Assembly (NCBI GenBank): GCA_009779755.1
Contig: WRDO01000025.1
Coordinates: forward strand, 1 to 45,491
DNA: 45,491 nucleotides
DNA from: Defluviitaleaceae bacterium
GTDB lineage: Bacteria > Bacillota > Clostridia > Lachnospirales > WQUN01
Direction of reading: 5' to 3'
Shown here in pieces: positions 44,228-45,491 of this stretch (the first letter of the stretch is position 1; the number at the start of each line of letters is the position of its first letter). Under the pieces are notes generated by a model, which had not been told where the DNA came from, did no database searches, and worked only from the letters and a program-made list of their open reading frames with translations. Position numbers and translations under genes: made by a program.

Positions 44228-45484
44228 TCACACATCTATTATCACATAAGCCGTAAACGTATTCCCGTCCCATTCGGTAATCAGCTTCCCACCGTACCGT
44301 TCCACTACCGCCTGTACGCTTCGCAGCCCAAATCCGCCGTCCTTCTTACAGGAAATCGGCTGCCCGTCGTCAGACAAAACCGTTCCGTCAAAACTGTTTT
44401 TAACAGTGACGGCAAATTGCTGATGTTTGTAGTTGGCTTTCAACTCAATAAAGCGTCCGCTGTTTAGTTTAAGAACGGCTTCCACGGCGTTTTCCAAAAG
44501 GTTGCCAAGCACAACGCACATTTCATAATTGGGAACGGACATGGGTTCCGGCAATGCGGCTTCAAAGCCGCAGCTAATGTCCGACTTGCGGCAGCGTTCC
44601 GCGTAACCCGACAACAGCGCGTTTATGACCGTGTTCTTGCAGAAAACCGGCAGTCCGTTTTCTGTGACGAGGGATTCGACTTCCGACAAATACCCGTCCA
44701 CTTCGTCCCCTTTGCCGGAGCGCAGCATTTCCCGCGCCGCGCTGATATGGTACTTGACATCATGGCGCATGATACGGAGTGAATTTTGCTGTTCGTTCAT
44801 CTTCTCATAATGGCCGCGCCCGGAGGATATGATGCTGTTCGCGAACTCCGCTTCGACGCGCCGCTTTGTTTTTTCGTGTGTGTTGATAATGGCATAACAC
44901 AAAGCACAAAATGTGCAAAACGCGAACACCAGCAATGAAATACGTTGCACTCCGTCTGAAACGGAAATAACAACAACCATCGAGGCATATGTGAACGCTG
45001 CCATGAATGAAAATAACAGCCATATTTTCTTACCGCTGCTTATAAAAATTTTTGCAAACAGTCTCCGCGCAAAAAGAAAAATAAACAAAGTATACACGGT
45101 ATACATAAACATCGTTAAAATAAACACCGCCAGCCAGAATTCGCTGCTTTCCGCTTGGGTGAATATCCCGGAAACCGCGCTTGCCAACGCCACTTGAAAC
45201 CCCGTACATACCATTACGAAGAATATGACGAATACCCTTTGGAGAAAATATCCTTTCGACAGGATAATAAACAGCGGGGCATGAGCGAACCCGCCGTAAA
45301 ATCTGTAAAACGTGCTTTGCGTTCCTGTAAGGTATAGGATGATATGCACAACGATACTAAATATTATGGGTACGCATATAGTGGCAATCTTCCCGAACCT
45401 GTGCGGGAACGCAATAAACATGGTCAGATAATTGATTATCAATGTAATTGCGGTTATTACTAAAAACGCGGTATCTATGTTCAT
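44228..45484 (-). CDS. GHKL sensor histidine kinase (AgrC-like)
   Basis: A 418-residue kinase. Six or so hydrophobic helices fill residues 5-205, followed by a coiled linker, the dimerisation segment with RIMRHDVKYHI (phospho-His), NLLENAVEAVL (N box, about 335) and DGGFGLRSV (G box, about 385). This is the HPK10/AgrC layout, usually sensing peptides. The response regulator gene is not in view; it may lie beyond the right edge. The start at ATG 45484 is 7 bp from the window end. Confidence 0.85.
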   Translation of the reverse strand: MNIDTAFLVITAITLIINYLTMFIAFPHRFGKIATICVPIIFSIVVHIILYLTGTQSTFYRFYGGFAHAPLFIILSKGYFLQRVFVIFFVMVCTGFQVALASAVSGIFTQAESSEFWLAVFILTMFMYTVYTLFIFLFARRLFAKIFISSGKKIWLLFSFMAAFTYASMVVVISVSDGVQRISLLVFAFCTFCALCYAIINTHEKTKRRVEAEFANSIISSGRGHYEKMNEQQNSLRIMRHDVKYHISAAREMLRSGKGDEVDGYLSEVESLVTENGLPVFCKNTVINALLSGYAERCRKSDISCGFEAALPEPMSVPNYEMCVVLGNLLENAVEAVLKLNSGRFIELKANYKHQQFAVTVKNSFDGTVLSDDGQPISCKKDGGFGLRSVQAVVERYGGKLITEWDGNTFTAYVIIDV

Positions 45485-45491
45485 TTTTTAC

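Noticed and set aside
1..45491. CRISPR arrays, tRNA and rRNA genes
   Set aside because: No regularly spaced repeats, no tRNA T-loop and acceptor patterns, and no rRNA segments were seen on reading the window. A computed scan would be more certain.

Overview
The window looks like chromosomal DNA of a Clostridia-lineage Firmicute of moderate GC content. This rests on gene content: spoVG, a dnaD/dnaI-type primosome pair, the paired glgC/glgD genes, degV, an LCP cell-wall ligase, PadR control, an AgrC-like GHKL kinase, CotH and strong AGGAGG ribosome binding sites. The exact genus cannot be read from the sequence.

Layout. 1-522 is GC-rich non-coding DNA rich in inverted repeats. 523-8363 holds an AAA/DUF4143 ATPase, an RNHCP zinc-ribbon protein, a small membrane protein, a coupled nitroreductase/GH43/YibE-F operon, and a divergent CotH/DUF4956 pair. 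8409-11677 is an AT-rich island (methyltransferase, TIM-barrel protein, retropepsin-like protein and a small partner) bracketed by two near-identical, oppositely oriented 185-bp palindromes. 11708-20086 carries LCP, a ComEC-like MBL hydrolase, a two-TM protein of a possible PLD-like type, a broken GNAT, a YhhN protein, a GPH sugar transporter and an Lhr-like helicase. 20098-23794 is a decaying accessory patch: a RelE-type toxin remnant with an intact AbrB-type antitoxin, a VOC remnant, a probably frameshifted hypothetical gene, an intact IS630-type element with an A7 slippery site, and a nucleotidyltransferase with a small Cys-rich neighbour. 24177-36779 is mostly core: Xer recombinase, HDOD protein, polysaccharide deacetylase, dnaI-dnaD, murC, glgC-glgD, spoVG, degV-RHH regulator and a ferredoxin-type aldo/keto reductase. 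The rest holds galK, a Fic protein, a PadR-controlled ABC operon and a sensor kinase.

Most notable signal. Two copies of one structured non-coding RNA lie about 20 kb apart on opposite strands (about 24049-23815 minus; about 43876-44197 plus). Each has a TATAAT -10, an intrinsic terminator and shared helices. Four base pairs differ between the copies by compensatory changes, which is direct evidence that the RNA fold is selected. Neighbouring genes differ, so it looks like a trans-acting RNA rather than a leader element. I could not match it to a known family from memory.

Other signals: three consensus DnaA boxes plus one variant next to dnaD; a G-quadruplex motif in the palindrome; a galK/aldo-keto reductase promoter pair sharing one -35 box; and three genes (GNAT, RelE, VOC) broken in a similar way by loss of their middle part.
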